Origin: Bretschneidera sinensis
Taxonomy: Eukaryota > Streptophyta > Magnoliopsida > Brassicales > Akaniaceae
Reading direction: 5' to 3'
Assembly (NCBI GenBank): GCA_023935145.1
Contig: CM043699.1
Span: 145,995,536 to 146,059,535 of the forward strand
DNA: 64,000 nt
Each line of letters begins with the position of its first letter. The stretch's first letter is position 1. Under the pieces are notes generated by a model. That model ran no database searches, was not told the origin of the DNA, and was given only the letters and a program-made list of their open reading frames with translations. The position numbers and the translations under genes were made by a program. This document shows, piece after piece, positions 1 through 12,800 of the stretch.

Positions 1-99
1 TTCCAAGTAATGTTTGTGGGACCCTAGATTTGGAAGACAGTCTGTGGGAACTGGAAGTTATAGTAGAAGTGGGAGTGTATTACCTAGGGGATGTGGTAA

Positions 100-463
100 T
101 GTGATAGAAAGACTATAATGTTTTATAGATGTAATCAAATAAGATATTTATCCCATAATTTTCCTAATTTGATGTGCTTTGTATGTAGAAAAGATGGACA
201 TATCAATGTTGGTGGATCCTGGTGCAACTCATTCTTTTGCATCTGGTGTGTTTATGAAGTCTTTTGGTGTTTATATTAGTCCTTTGATGCATAATTTTTT
301 TGTTGAAATTCCTACTAAAGATAGAATTATGGTTAAAACTATTTATTGGGGTTGTGTAATCTGTATGGATGATAGAGAGTTTGAAGTTTATTTGTTTTCT
401 TTGAATATGGTTGATTTTGATTTGATTTTCGAGACGAATTGGTTGTTGGAGTATCATGTTTAG
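100..463 (+). pseudogene. gag zinc-knuckle remnant and aspartic protease of the Tekay-like element
   Basis: Around 118-170 the sequence reads as a shifted and mutated CCHC knuckle (CFxC spacing with a later HLSHN-like part across a frameshift). From 179 an open stretch encodes MLVDPGATHSFAS, the retropepsin active-site region in which the catalytic D and G are kept. It ends in a FETNWLLEYHV segment that matches the usual hydrophobic GMDWL-type end of plant Ty3 proteases. In the active polyprotein this domain would cleave Gag-Pol. Here it stops at 463 and is isolated from the reverse transcriptase by further stops. Confidence 0.75.
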
Positions 464-2283
464 GTTGATTGTTTCAAGAAAAATGTGGTGTTCACGATAC
501 CAGGACAAGAGGAGTTTAACTTTCAGGGAGAACGTACGATACTTACCAACTGTCTTATTTCTGCCCTGACTGCTAGTAGATGGTTAAAGAAGGGTTGTGA
601 GGGGTATTTGACGAATGTGGTGGATTCTAAAAAAGTGATTAGAAATTTAGAAAAAATCTTGGTAGTGAAAGATTTTTTTCTGATGCATTTCGTGAAGAGT
701 TATCTAGATTGTCTCTTAGTAAGGAGATTTAGTTTTCTATAGATGTGATTTGGTTTCAACAGACATATCTATAACACCTTATAGAATGACACCAGCTGAG
801 TTGAGAGAGTTAAAAGTACCATTTTAAGAATTATTAGACAAACAATTTATCAGACCTAGTGTGTTTGGGGAGCCCCTGTGTTGTTTGTAAAGAAAAATAA
901 TGGAATGATGAGGTTGTGTACTGATTATAGACAGTTGAATGAGATAACCATTAAGAATAAATATCATTTTCCTACGATAAGATGATTTATTTGAGAAGTT
1001 GCAGGGAGCAAGGGTATTTTCTAAGATAGACTTGAGATCAGGTTATCACCAATTGAGAATAAAAGATTGAGACGTGCCTAAGACTACTTTTAGGGCATGT
1101 TATGGTCACCATGAGTTTCTTTTGATACCATTTGGGTTGACTTATGCTCCAGCTGTATTCATGGACTTGATGAATAGAGTGTTTAAACTATTTCTTGACA
1201 AATTTGTGGTTATATTTATTGATAACATTTTGGTATATTCTAAAAATGAAGAACAATATGTGAAGAATTTAAAAATGGTGTTAGAGATTCTAAGGAGTGA
1301 GAGGTTGTATGCTAAACTTCCTAAATGTGAATTTTGGCTAAATGAAATAAATTTCTTGGGATATGTAGTATATGGAGGTGGTATAGCATTTGATCCACAA
1401 AAGGTAGAGATAATGTTGAGTTGGGAGAGACAAACTAATGTAACTGATATTAGAAACTTCTTAGGATTGATTGGTTATTACAGAAGATTTATTCAAAACT
1501 TTTCTATGATTATTACACCTTAGACTAGATTGACCAAGAAAAATGTGAAGTTTGTATGGTTTAAGGAGCATGAGAACAGTTTTTAGTTGTTGAAGGAGAA
1601 ATTAACTATTGCTCTAGTATTGGTGCTTTCTTCTAGTGATGAAGGATTTGTTGTATATAGTGATGCTTTGCATCAAAGGTTGGGATGTGTATTGATGCAA
1701 GATGGGAAAGAAGTGTGTAAGGGCCCGGTCCAGAACAGTTACAATATTGTCCGCTTTGGGTCGAGGCCCGCACGGCTTTGTTCCTAGCGAAGCCCACTGG
1801 CTCTCCAAAACGCGTTGTAACCATTAAGGACTGGAACACCTTATATCCTGCACATCCTCTTTCCCTCTAGCCGATGTGGGATAAACTCGCAGCACACATG
1901 CCCGCCAAGTCTCAACCCACCTTGGGGCCCCCAGCGTCTCAACATGGTACCTCCCCCTCTGGGGCACAGCGTCCCCGCTGTGCGGCCATAGCCCGCTAAC
2001 GGTGTCGAGGGTCCGGCTCTGATACCATCTGTAAGGGCCCGGTCCAGTACCATGTTGAGACGCTGGGGGCCCCAAGGTGGGTTGAGACTTGGCGGGCATG
2101 TGTGCTGCGAGTTTATCCCACATCGGCTAGAGGGAAAGAGGATGTGCAGGATATAAGGTGTTCCAGTCCTTAATGGTTACAACGCGTTTTGGGGAGCCAG
2201 TGGGCTTCGCCAGGAACAAAGCCTTGCGGGCCTCGGCCCAAAGCGGACAATATTGTAACTGTTCTGGACCAGGCCCTTACAGA

Positions 2284-2295
2284 TGGTATCAGAGC
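2284..2295 (+). promoter_or_regulatory. TRIM primer binding site (tRNA-Met type)
   Basis: TGGTATCAGAGC lies two bases after the LTR end at 2281. The same site in the next unit (2598-2609) has one change (TAGTATCAGAGC). The inverted unit carries it as the reverse complement around 2017-2027. Confidence 0.85.
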
Positions 2296-2350
2296 CGGAC
2301 CCTCGACACCGTTGGCGGGCTATGGCCGCACAGCGGGGACGCTGTGCCCC

Positions 2351-2366
2351 AGAGGGGGAGGTACCA
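2351..2366 (+). promoter_or_regulatory. TRIM polypurine tract
   Basis: The purine-rich AGAGGGGGAGGTACCA directly precedes the second forward LTR. It recurs before the third LTR at about 2665-2680. Only its last five bases (TACCA, 2048-2052) remain before the first forward LTR, at the inversion junction. Confidence 0.75.
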
Positions 2367-3230
2367 TGTTGAGACGCTGGGGGCCCCAAGGTGGGTTGAG
2401 ACTTGGCGGGCATGTGTGCTGCGAGTTTATCCCACATCGGCTAGAGGGAAAGAGGATGTGCAGGATATAAGGTGTTCCAGTCCTTAATGGTTACAACGCG
2501 TTTTGGAGAGCCAGTGGGCTTCGCCAGGAACAAAGCCGTGCGGGCCTCGGCCCAAAGCGGACAATATTGTAACTGTTCTGGACCGGGCCCTTACAGATAG
2601 TATCAGAGCCGGACCCTCGACATCGTTGGCGGGCTATGGCCGCACAGCGGGGACGCTGTGCCCCAGAGGGGGAGGTACCATGTTGAGACGCTGGGGGCCC
2701 CAAGGTGGGTTGAGACTTGACGGGCATGTGTGCTGCGAGTTTATCCCACATCGGCTAGAGGGAAAGAGGATGTGCAGGATATAAGGTGTTCCAGTCCTTA
2801 ATGGTTACAACGCGTTTTGGAGAGCCAGTGGGCTTCGCCAGGAACAAAGCCGTGCGGGCCTCGACCCAAAGCGGACAATATTGTAACTGTTCTGGACCGG
2901 GCCCTTACATAGTGGCATATACTTCTAGGTAATAAAAGAATCTTGAAAGAAATTACTCGAACTATGACCTAGAGTTAGCTGCCATAGTGTTTGTTTTGAA
3001 GATTTGGAGATATCATTTGTATGGAACCACTTATGAGATATTTACGAATCACAAGAGTTTGACATACTTTCCTATCTAGGGAGGGTTGAATTTAAGACAG
3101 AGGAGGTGGATGAGGTTGATTAGTGACTGTGATTGTATAATTCACTCTCATCTAGAAAAGGCGAAAATGGTAGCTGATGCATTGAGTAGAAAATCTACAG
3201 GAATATTAACTACTGTTGAGAGTCATGATG

Positions 3231-4765
3231 TGAAATTGATGATAGATTTAAGAGAGATAAGAACGAAGTTGAATATCAGTGATAGAGAATTATTGTTAGC
3301 AAATACGGTTGTACAGTCGTCTATAGTAAAATTCTTGTTAGAAATGCAAAATAGAGATGAAGAGATAGAAAAGATTAAGTAGGAAGTATTGAGTGGAGAG
3401 CATACTAAGTTCATAATAAAAAAGGATGGCATGTTGGTATTGGCATATAGAATTTGTGTTCCCAATGATGTAGAGATGAAAAAAAAAATATTGAAAGAGG
3501 CACATGGTTCAGTGTATTCGATACACCCAAGTAACAATAAAATGTATAGGGGAATGAGACAAAATTTCTAGTGGTCGAGATTGAAGAGAGATGTAGCAAA
3601 TACATTTTTAGATGTTTGGTTTATATGTAAGTGAAGTCAGAGAATAAACATCTGATAGGCTTATTATAGCCTTTTTCCAATGCCTGAATAGCCATAAGAG
3701 AATGTGAGTATGGATTTTATTTCTAGATTTTCCTGTACCTAGAGAGGTTTTAATATGGTGTGGGTGATTATAGATAGATTATCTAAATCATCTCACTTTC
3801 TTCCTATTAATACTACTTGGAGTCCTGAAAAGTTAGTTGAACTATATGTAGCTGAGATAGTAAGATTGCATGGGGTGCTTTTTGAGCATAGTATCAGATA
3901 GAAATTCTAGATTTATATCTAGATTCTGAGAGGCTTTCAAAAAGTCATGTGTACACAGTTTCAGTTTAGTACAACATTTCATGCTCAAACAGATGAGCAG
4001 ACAGAAAAGATTATTAGAGTACTAGAGGATATTTTGAAGGCAAAAGTATTGAGTTTTTCAGTGAGCCGGGATGCTTATTTACCTTTGATCGAGTTTGCAT
4101 ACAATAATCAGTATCAAGCTAGTATTAGGATGACACCATTTGAGGTTTTATATGGTAGAAGATGCAGAACTCTAGTATACTGGGAAGAAGTTGGAGAAAG
4201 AAAGATATTTAGTCCAAAAATGATAGAGTTGACTATTGAGATGATCAAACTGGTTAGAAAGATCCTTAAAGCAGCACAGAGTAGACCGAATAGTTATGCT
4301 ACCTCTTGAGTTTCAAGTAGATGGTTGGGTGTATTTAAAAATATCTCCATGGAAAGGTGTATTGAGATTTAAAAAGAAAGGAAAGTTGAGTCCGAGGTAC
4401 ATGGGACCCTATGGGGTTATTGAGAAAGTTGGGCTTGTTGTGTATAACCTGGAATTGCCTCCAAAGTTGAAGTAGTTACATAATGTACTTCACGTTTTAC
4501 TTTTGCGAAAGCACTTCCATGATGAATCTCATAATATTTCGAGCCAAGTTGTAAAAATTCAAGAAGATTTGACTTTTATACAAGTACCAGTGAGAATTTT
4601 AGACAGAAAAGAACAAGTCTTATGTAATAAAGTAATTTCATTAGTTCAAGTTTTGTGGCGAAATAAAGATGTTAAAGAAATTACATAGGAGCATGAGGCA
4701 AGAATGAGGAAAGAATGCCCCCAGCTTTTTCATGAGTTAGGTAATAAAATTTCGGGACGAAATTT
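3231..4765 (+). pseudogene. Integrase and chromodomain-like tail remnant of the Tekay-like element
   Basis: The N-terminal HHCC zinc region is recognisable near 3495-3640 (EAHGSVYSIHPS and a decayed CxxC part). Catalytic core pieces follow: MDFIS near 3712, a DRLSKSSHFLPI stretch near 3770-3810, and the QTDEQTEKIIRVLED segment with the final acidic residue near 3980-4030. The open stretch 3947-4309 covers the core C-terminus with the FEVLYGRRCRTLVYW signature. Downstream, PRYMGPY (about 4395) and the 4503-4688 reading frame match the domain after integrase in chromoviruses. In these elements it steers insertion toward chromatin marks. At least six stops or shifts are visible. Confidence 0.8.
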
Positions 4766-4950
4766 TTATAAGGTGGGTAGAATTGTAATACCCGTGTTCT
4801 TAAAGTAAGGGCAAAAAAGTAATTTGATAGATATGACATGTTATTAAAATAATATATATATGAAAGATTTATTATTGAATAAAATAATTCTTTTAAAAAA
4901 AATTGGAAGCGTCCACGTTTGGGGACAAAAGAAGAAAAAAAAAAGAGGGG

Positions 4951-4976
4951 CCAACACCTGGACGTCCAGGTGTTGG
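4951..4976. repeat. Perfect 26-bp palindrome
   Basis: CCAACACCTGGAC is immediately followed by its own reverse complement with no loop base. It lies in the upstream half of the LTR, downstream of a purine run. Confidence 0.95.
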
Positions 4977-4977
4977 C

Positions 4978-5008
4978 TGTCCAACATGCAAAATAGGCAT
5001 GTTGGACA
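4978..5008. repeat. Inverted repeat with 12-bp perfect arms and 7-nt loop
   Basis: The arm TGTCCAACATGC (4978-4989) pairs with 4997-5008 across AAAATAG. It starts two bases after the neighbouring 26-bp palindrome, so the two could form adjacent cruciforms or RNA hairpins. Confidence 0.95.
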
Positions 5009-5748
5009 ACAAGGGAAGTGTGGTGGGAGTGAGTTTTCATATAAAGAATGTAGTTTTCTTATTTTGTTTTATTAGTTCTTTCCAAATCCCGTTTGGTTTC
5101 CTTCTTTCTTCAATTCAAATTACTCTTTTTTTTAAATACTTGGTAATAATGTGTATTTTATTTTTGAAATTATACGTACATGAAATTATCCGAAATTTGA
5201 TGTGAAAATTTAAAGGGTATGAATTATGGAAGAATTGAAGAATAAATTAGAAATTTTAATATAAATATTATATCAGGTGTTGACGATCAACAAACGGGTG
5301 AAATTGATGAAAAGAGCAGAAAAAGTAAGTAGGTGATCCACGGGTAGCTTTAAGTGCTACATGGCGAGTTAGATTTACTTTTACTAATCAAGATAAATAT
5401 GAAATATAAAGTAATGATATTTGAATTAATTATTGAACTACAATGATTGGATGATATATGAAAGTTGAATGATTGATATTATATAAATAATTGATAAGTT
5501 CAAAATTTATTATATGAGAAGTAATATTAATGAAATAATGAGTTGATGAAATATATAAAGAAAGGATAAATGAAATTCTTAATAAGCTATGATTGATAAT
5601 TTGATATGATATATGAGGAGATAATTTAATGGATTTGATAAAAATAATAATTTTGAGAAAGAGTTTGATAGCTAAATTAAATGCTTGAATGTATGCTTGT
5701 TTTATTTATTGTTCATATGCATATTTCATATTATTGTTTATATGCGTG

Positions 5749-6035
5749 AAATAAAATAACCAGGAAGACAACCGATCTAAATGAAAATAAAAGAACCAGA
5801 AAGGCAGTCGGTCTAGCAAAAAATAAAAGAACTGGGAAGATAGTCGGTTTAAATGAAAATAAAATAACCGTGGCAGCCGTTATAGCTGAAAATAAAAGAA
5901 CCAGGAAGATAGTCAGTTTAAATGAAAATAAAAGAACCGTGGCAGTCGGTATAGCTAAAAATAAAAGAATCACGAAGGCAGTCGGTCTAAATGAAAATAA
6001 AAGAACCGGGAAGGCAACTGGTCTAAGTTAAAACA
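5749..6035 (+). repeat. Minisatellite, about eight units of 33-36 bp, inside the LTR
   Basis: Each unit begins AAAATAAAA(G/T)AACC and continues with a GGAAGGCAGTCGGT-like core, ending TCTAAATG or TATAGCTG. Units are 36 or 33 bp, both multiples of three. That keeps an 80-residue hydrophobic reading frame open on the minus strand, which I regard as a by-product. Confidence 0.9.
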
Positions 6036-6894
6036 TGTCGACATATGGGAAGACATTTCCAAATGATAATATGAAATGATCTGATAATTTAAATTTATGC
6101 GTTGTATTTATTTTAAATATTGATTATTATTGCTTTAGATGCTAAAGTGTTATTCTTGATTATGAATTTATTGATAGATAAATGAGTCTCACAGAAAGAC
6201 AAATATGATGAGAAAGAAATATGAAAGTATGATTTGATAAGAATTATCTGAGTGATTGATTATATGTTGTGAACCTCATAACGACGTAAATAATGAGGTT
6301 GAATTGATAGTCTCAAGATGATTAAATGTATGAGAAGAAAATTGATATATTTGATGATTAACTTAAAAAGAGATTGATAAATGATGAGGATTATGATATA
6401 AGTAGTGATAATAGAATGCTATTATCGAATTATACGAGATATAGATGAATAAATATTAGAAGACTATTTGAACAATTGAATTATAAGATGTGACTGAAAT
6501 TATACAAATTGAATACTTCTAGTAAATTTAATTTACTGAGCTTGTGAAGCTCACTCCTCGTTGTTAAATAATTTCAGGTAGCAGATAGGACAAATAGATT
6601 GTTGAGCTGTGATTTAGACTGAGTGATTATCTATAAGCTTCGTGGCCCATATCCTCAGATTAATGAAAAGAAACAAAAAAAATATTTGTAAATATTCATG
6701 CATCATATGTTGTATATATTATTCCAGTTGAAATTTTAATAATGTAACTCCCCTGTTGAGGGTTGATGATTGATGTATAGATGTATATAATTCCAGTTGA
6801 TGTTTTTATATTATTACATATATGTGTCGTGCAGGAATTTCAAAACGTGATGACACCGTTTCGAGAGTTGTCAACCCGGGACAAGTCGTTAAAA

Positions 6895-9800
6895 ATTGTT
6901 AACCTATAATTTCAACAATTTTTCTACACTGATGATTAGTGAAGTATTTAGGCAATGTTTTGGTTTTTGTCGGCGAAAGTTAAGGACGACTTGAACTTAT
7001 TACTAACATGTGGACTGAGGAGAAGAAAAAAGATGGTTAGCATGGTCTTAACTGACTACCTTTTATTCTCTCAAAACAATTGAGTAAGTAGTTAATAAAG
7101 AGAATCATGGCCCTATTATGGTGGTAGAAGTGGTTAGTGGTTGAGATCCATCATCCATGAAACATGATACATAAGTGGGTAGTTATTACCCTAAAAGAAG
7201 GCACAACCATCAACACAATTAATGAAATTCATATTCATTAGCTTGAGATGGAAATAATGATGATATAACCTAAACTTATCATCATGAACTGGAGAAAATT
7301 ATGGCTTGACTAAGTCTTGTTGGCCTGGAATAGGCAAGAATAATGGACTGAAGCCTCGTCAGCAACGAGAATTGGGGAGCAAGCAACAATTGTTTTTGAC
7401 TTAGTCTACCATATTTCCATGCCCTCATGACCTATAACACCTATACATATGGAGAGAATGGAGATCAATTCAGAGTAGAGGAAATTAGTTGGCAAGCAAC
7501 TGAGAAAATTAAGGAGAAGGAAATGTAACTACAATAAGTAATAACTATACAAGACCGACAACCCCCAACCGAAAAAAATTGATACACTCAACAACAAACA
7601 TTGTGTCTTCTTCTCTTGTTTCAATATTTTTCTTTTTGTATCTCTCTGTCTTTCTCAATCTTTTGTAATTTACTCTCATTTTCTTTTTCTTTTTCTCAAG
7701 CTTTTTTGTATTTCTATCTTTTTCTTTCAATTTATAATTATCCCTTTTTCTTTTTCTTTTTCTCAATCTTTCTCATTCTTCTTCTTTATCTACTATAACT
7801 AGATCATTATAGACCTATTTCTATTAGTCTAATTTTTGTTCACTTCAAAATTAATATAACTTAAAGAATTATTCATTTTGTGACTTGCATTTACTTCTGT
7901 ATTGCTATTCGTAATGGACAACTAAGAACCTAAGTGGTTTTGAAACCCGAATACCATTGTACAAACGTTTGTTCGTCAGGCTAATCCAAGCCAAAACAAG
8001 GTTCACTACAATAATCAATTTGCAGTGATACATTTTTGGAATGCCTACACACATAAACTATACTGCTCGTGAGGGTTGCAAGGTGCTAACAATTTGATCA
8101 TTATGTTTTACTGTTATTCTTGAGTGTTTTCTAGCTTGCTCTTAGTTTCTCTATATTTGAATTGTTTATTGGATTTTGTTTTTTGTGTTGAAGTCAATAA
8201 GATTCGATATGATGATGTTCTTTTATGCGATGCAGTGGTTGTTGATGTGCTTGTTAGGTTGTATTTAATTTCTCGAGTGCACTGAGTCGAACTTCACCTT
8301 AAACAACTCAATCATTTCTCCCAAAAAACTTATTATTATGTCCAAGAAACCCTGAGGGAATAGTAAGTTATTCAAATTGTAGTAATGGTTAACCAATCTG
8401 TTAGTAATATAAGAAATTTTTATCAAAGAATGAGTCTTCATTGACGAGGAAAATGATCATTATTTCTTGTTACCATAAAAAAGAACTATTTATATTCATG
8501 TTTGTGAACGCTATAGTTCTACCATATTTTTTGGAGCTTGGTCAATTTGGATATAGTGATAGCGAAGCGAGGTAACAAAATATGAATTTTGGAAATCAAA
8601 ATGGTAGAAGTGGATTGTGATGAATAGCACACTACTGTGTTTGCAATTTGTGTCAAACAATTATTATTCTATACAATTCAAAAGTCTATTGCTAACCATA
8701 TGAGTAGGCTACCAGTTAGGCTAGATCATCATATAGGTTTAGTTTGTTTGAAAATTTTAATTACAAATCTGAGACTACAAATACAAGGAGACTTTAGATA
8801 TCATTAAGGAAACCCATTTTATTTCTAATTGTTTCATCTATCATGCAGTGACAATGGTGAATAAAATTTCATCGAATCATTAATAGGTATATTTGAAAGA
8901 GTTCTCTGCATCAGTTGATTAGAAAGTAAGAATATGTCATCCTAGTTAATTTATAATGTTACAATCTTAGGATGTTTAGCAGGATTCTAGTTATAGAATG
9001 GACTTGGAGAGCCTTAACTCCATTTGTTACTTACTGTCTTGGTGGTTCGCATGCTAACAACCCAAATACATTATCATTTGTTAGTTTTTAATTAACCCTT
9101 ACTTTCTTTTCCCTTACTAATCCTCGAAACCCCTATACTAAATACACTATAACAGCAAATGGGTTGAGATTGAGTAATTTATTAGAAACGACAAAGAAAA
9201 TAAATTTTCTTCTCATGGGATAAGATAAACAAGAAAATTGGAAGCAAAATAATTTATGCTATCATAACTAAATATGTTGGTGTCGATTTGTTAATTTCTT
9301 TAAAATAGAATAACAAAATGAAGTGGCATTCAAATGATCATATATGTTTCAAGATGCTTGCTATTTTTATCCAACATATGGAAAAGGAATATCAATTTAA
9401 GAAATTAGTCTCAAGAAAATATAATTTAACAAGCATAAGTCTTTTTTATGGTGCTAATTACTTTTATCTTGCATCAAAACAATTTTATGTAACGTTTCAA
9501 CCAAAATGCCTCTGCACATTAACTTACCGCCTACATTATCCAATATTCCTCTACCCATCAAATGAATGCAGAAATAGCTTTGAGATCTATACCATCTATC
9601 ACTAATTCAAAATCTTAATCGGGAGCTTGCACGAGTATCACTTTCAGCAGACTTGTGGGTGAGTTAATGGATAACAACATTTTAAACCCCAAAATTTTCA
9701 CCCAAAAAATATTTAAAAAAAGATATGAGAATATGCTTTTCATTACGATACTTCATGATATCCTATACATGCACTGGCTTATGCTATTTTCAACCAGAAA

Positions 9801-12800
9801 AATGATAATGGATGGATGAACATATCATTGAGCCTAATATGAACACTCCATGGATATTTTATGCAGAGTCTGAAGCGGACGGAGACATAGTCAAGTCTTG
9901 ATTTGAAAGAAAAATTTAGTGGTTAATCCTGTAAACCAATAATTCATCACAATTTTATCGGGGTATACTGATTTGATTATTTCTTTTTCAACTATATGGT
10001 TCCAAAACTGTAGTATAATAAGATAATGACTAGGCCCAACGAGTCTGTTTTGCCACGCTTTCTCATGCAATATGGAGAAATACTACTCACAAGCCAAGCT
10101 CAAAAAAAGAAATACGATATAAGTAGGGATTGCAACATCCATAAGAAACCTAGATACACTTAGAAATCTCTTATCAGAATAGATCATTTATGAAACTTGT
10201 TTGAGTATATTGATCACAGGATGTGTACTCATTCATTTTCTCCTAGTTTAAGCCATAATTTTCCATTTCATATCAAATGTAGTCATGGAAACGCACACAA
10301 AATAAGGATAAAATCAAAGAAAACGAAAGCTTAACATGGTTGATTATAGAAATCAAATCGCCGCTTTTTTTTTTCTCCTACATTACAGTTGGCATCTCCA
10401 GCAACAAGCTTTAGATCTTTGCCTTGAAAAGCAATTAAAGCATTAATAAACTCTGCTGTAAATTGACGGAAAGCAAGAAAGAAAGCCCACCTTCGACAAT
10501 GCTTATGTATTCTTTATAGTAGAACAAATTATTTCATCACAATCATCAATATCTTTGTACCCATTTGTATTTGCAAAAAAAAAAAAAACAACCATTTCAT
10601 TTTCTAATGGAAAAGAAACACATCTTAAGAAGTAGTTCCAACTAGGGAATCCCTTGAAAGCTTGTAACTATGCTCCTCATGTATAGGTTGTGGAGGAGTT
10701 TAGTGTTATATTATTATAAACACATAATTTTGTTCTAAATATTAGAATGGGCCACATGTGGAGCCTAATGATGAGAACTTGGTTTCAAGATACTTGAATT
10801 TGGTTAACATGAGAACCAAGGCCCAATTTTAGAAAAAAAACCAATTATAAACCCAAATTCATACTTCAAATAAGCTAAACCGGCCCAATTAGACCAAAAA
10901 TAGACCCAAAAGACTAAAAATCCATCTTTTAATCTGCTTTGGACCAAGGCTCAAAACCAAAAGCCTGTCTAAAATATAGGTATCGATCGGTACCTGTTGA
11001 CTACTGACTACCGATCAGAACTAACATTTCAGAATCCAGATCTTTAAAGACTAACTTCATCAATACAATTCTATTTGCAAGAGGGGACAAAACTGTTCTA
11101 AATCATCCCTTTTTACCTCTTCCAGTAGGCCATTAACCCCCCATTACACCATTGTCTCCTATTTTAACCTATAAATATCCTCCCTCTTTTACGACTTCAA
11201 TAACAATACCCTTAGCAAGAGCTAGTTAAGACTATAGACAACTTTCTTTCAAAATCTCTAGGTTATTTGAGTTAGAAACTTGTAACAGGCATAACACAAA
11301 CACCACTCCCTCATAAAGCTTACTAGCCAAACACCCAATATCTTTGTAATTGGTTCTACATTTCTAAAGACAAAGGAAGTCTCACTCAAGTTCATCAACT
11401 TTTTAATAACAAAGCGAATTTTTAGGGCAACATTATCACACTACACATGGTGAATCCAATCTTCTTTAAAGTTTGTCATTTATTTGCATTTTCTCTTCGT
11501 GAACTTGAAAGAATGAGTTGTTTCCTTTCTTTTACCCTCAAACCTCCATGAAGATTATTCTTTATGCCATGTAATATAAAAGTCCCTAATAAGTATGATT
11601 TTTACTTAATTCTAAAAAATGATTGTCATATTTGAATCACGAAATACTGTTAATTGTGGCCTGAATTTTTTGGAGTAATAAAATAAAGAAAACTAAAAGC
11701 CAAACCAAAGAAATAAAAGAAAGGATAAATACAACCCCTTGTTTTATATTAATGGCCACGTGGGCCATATCTATACTAAGGTATTATTTTTTGTTGAAAA
11801 ACCAAAACTAAAAGAATTGTGGTGGCAAAGTAGTTTAAGGACACAAAAATCGAGACTGAAAAGAACTCTTTGCATTTGTTCCTATAAATAAGTGATTTTG
11901 AGTTTTTTCTTAGTACAACACTAAATGAAAAAGGTCAGAGAAAGCTGAAGAGATAGAGTTGTACAACAAACAGATCTCTATGAGTGTTTAAGACTTTTTT
12001 TCTTCTAGGCTATTATATTTTTCCAATTAAATTTGTGGTAGCCTAGATTTTTGTGTATTTAGGATTTGGGCTTAGGGAGTTTATTCTCTCTTGATTTATA
12101 CTCAAATTTTGATTATAGTGGAATCTCTCACCATCACCCGTAGACTTAGGAGTTTTAACTCCTAGCTATGTGATTTTTTTTTCTATTTATTTTTCCACTG
12201 CTTTTTTCATAACAAATCCATTCAGATGTTATTTGGTTTATGATTTAAACTTGTAACAATAATTTATGATTAAATAGGTTTATGCCTTCCTACTATATAG
12301 ATGTTATCTGATGTAGATTCATAAAAGCTTATGTCAGGATTCCATTTGATGCTAAAATCCCAATCAGTCTCGCCGAGATCGATCGCCAACTTTTGACCTC
12401 TGATCTGTAGTTGCCTTATGCAAAAAATACATTTTTCTTCAATTTTGCCTCTTTGATACATGTATGCAATGCTTGAGTTGATAGTTCACTTACATGTATT
12501 CATAGCTTATTGACTTGTTTTGATGTTAGAATTTATCTTATTACCTTCAAAATTTATTTCTTTCTCACTTTATATGTGAACATTGTTTGTCAAGTAAGTG
12601 ATTGAGTGAGCCCATTGCCCTAAGAGGACAATATTGTCCAACAAAAATGCTCGTCCTTTACATGTGATGTTTGATATAACTATTTGGATGATTTAAATTG
12701 TAAGTGCATGCGTTGAATGCTAGTATATGGTAGGACAACTTAAATTAAAACTTAAACAGTTTTACAAGAACATAAAGAGCTAAACTTCAGTCTAGATCAC

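Larger units (their letters stand above)
1716..2909. mobile_element. Composite TRIM retrotransposon array (inverted copy plus tandem copies)
   Basis: The block is made of a 229-bp LTR starting TGTTGAGACGC and ending CCCTTACA, with an 85-bp internal part. Right of 2053 it is LTR-internal-LTR-internal-LTR on the + strand (LTRs 2053-2281, 2367-2595, 2681-2909; period 314). Left of 2048 it is inverted: LTR 1716-1944, internal 1945-2029, and the last 18 bases of a further LTR at 2030-2047. The internal part opens with TGGTATCAGAGC, the classic initiator-tRNA-Met primer site, and closes with a purine tract. There is no coding capacity, as expected of a TRIM. Flanks 1711-1715 (aagtg) and 2910-2914 (tagtg) look like a 5-bp target duplication with one mismatch. 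It splits the host RNase H frame. Confidence 0.9.
770..3230 (+). pseudogene. Reverse transcriptase and RNase H remnant, interrupted by a TRIM composite
   Basis: RT motifs can be followed through frame changes: the TPAEL entry region (about 790), [11 protein letters not shown] (910-945), SKIDLRSGYHQ (1022-1055), IPFGLTYAPAVF (1125-1160) and IFIDNILVYSKN (1210-1245). The last should carry the two catalytic aspartates but reads IDN, so one is lost. Connection and RNase H sequence follow ([17 protein letters not shown], then a DALHQRLGCVL stretch). RNase H is cut at 1715 by the insertion and resumes at 2915 with AYTSR. It continues to a KMVADALSRK motif near 3165-3200, the normal end of RNase H. 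The domain is dead through stops, the mutated active site and the insertion. Confidence 0.85.
1..6890 (+). mobile_element. Decayed Ty3-gypsy (Tekay/Del-like chromovirus) retrotransposon, 5' part outside window
   Basis: Read in order on the + strand are a degenerate gag zinc knuckle, an aspartic protease, reverse transcriptase, RNase H, integrase, a chromodomain-like C-terminal tail, a polypurine tract and a long 3' LTR. The tail after the integrase, including a VRILDRKEQVL-type stretch near 4590-4625, is the arrangement known from Tekay/Del chromoviruses. The frame is broken many times by stops and shifts, so nothing is translatable in full. The 5' LTR and most of gag must lie upstream of base 1. 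A TRIM composite (1716-2909) sits inside the RNase H region. The family call rests on recognised domain order and motifs, not on a search. Confidence 0.9.
4784..6890 (+). repeat. 3' LTR of the Tekay-like element
   Basis: A purine-rich AAGGTGGG stretch is followed by TGTAATACCCG, a typical Tekay LTR start. The LTR runs about 2.1 kb and contains two hairpin-forming inverted repeats (4951-5008), an 8-copy minisatellite (5749-6035) and AT-rich sequence. The end is placed near 6890, after an ACCCGGGACAAGTCG stretch resembling the usual terminal region, but no exact CA end or target duplication can be shown without the 5' LTR. Confidence 0.65.

Noticed and set aside
1614..2784. Several overlapping 60-110-codon frames on both strands in the GC-rich block
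   Set aside because: They repeat with the 314-bp TRIM period and mirror in the inverted unit, so they are by-products of a non-coding repeat.
5731..5973. 80-codon hydrophobic minus-strand frame
   Set aside because: It is kept open only by the minisatellite whose unit lengths are multiples of three.
10562..10615. Possible eighth ultra-short insertion around a TTGCAAAAAAAAAAAAAC run
   Set aside because: The flanking repeats agree at only about 11 of 15 positions and the tail lacks TTATC/TTATA.
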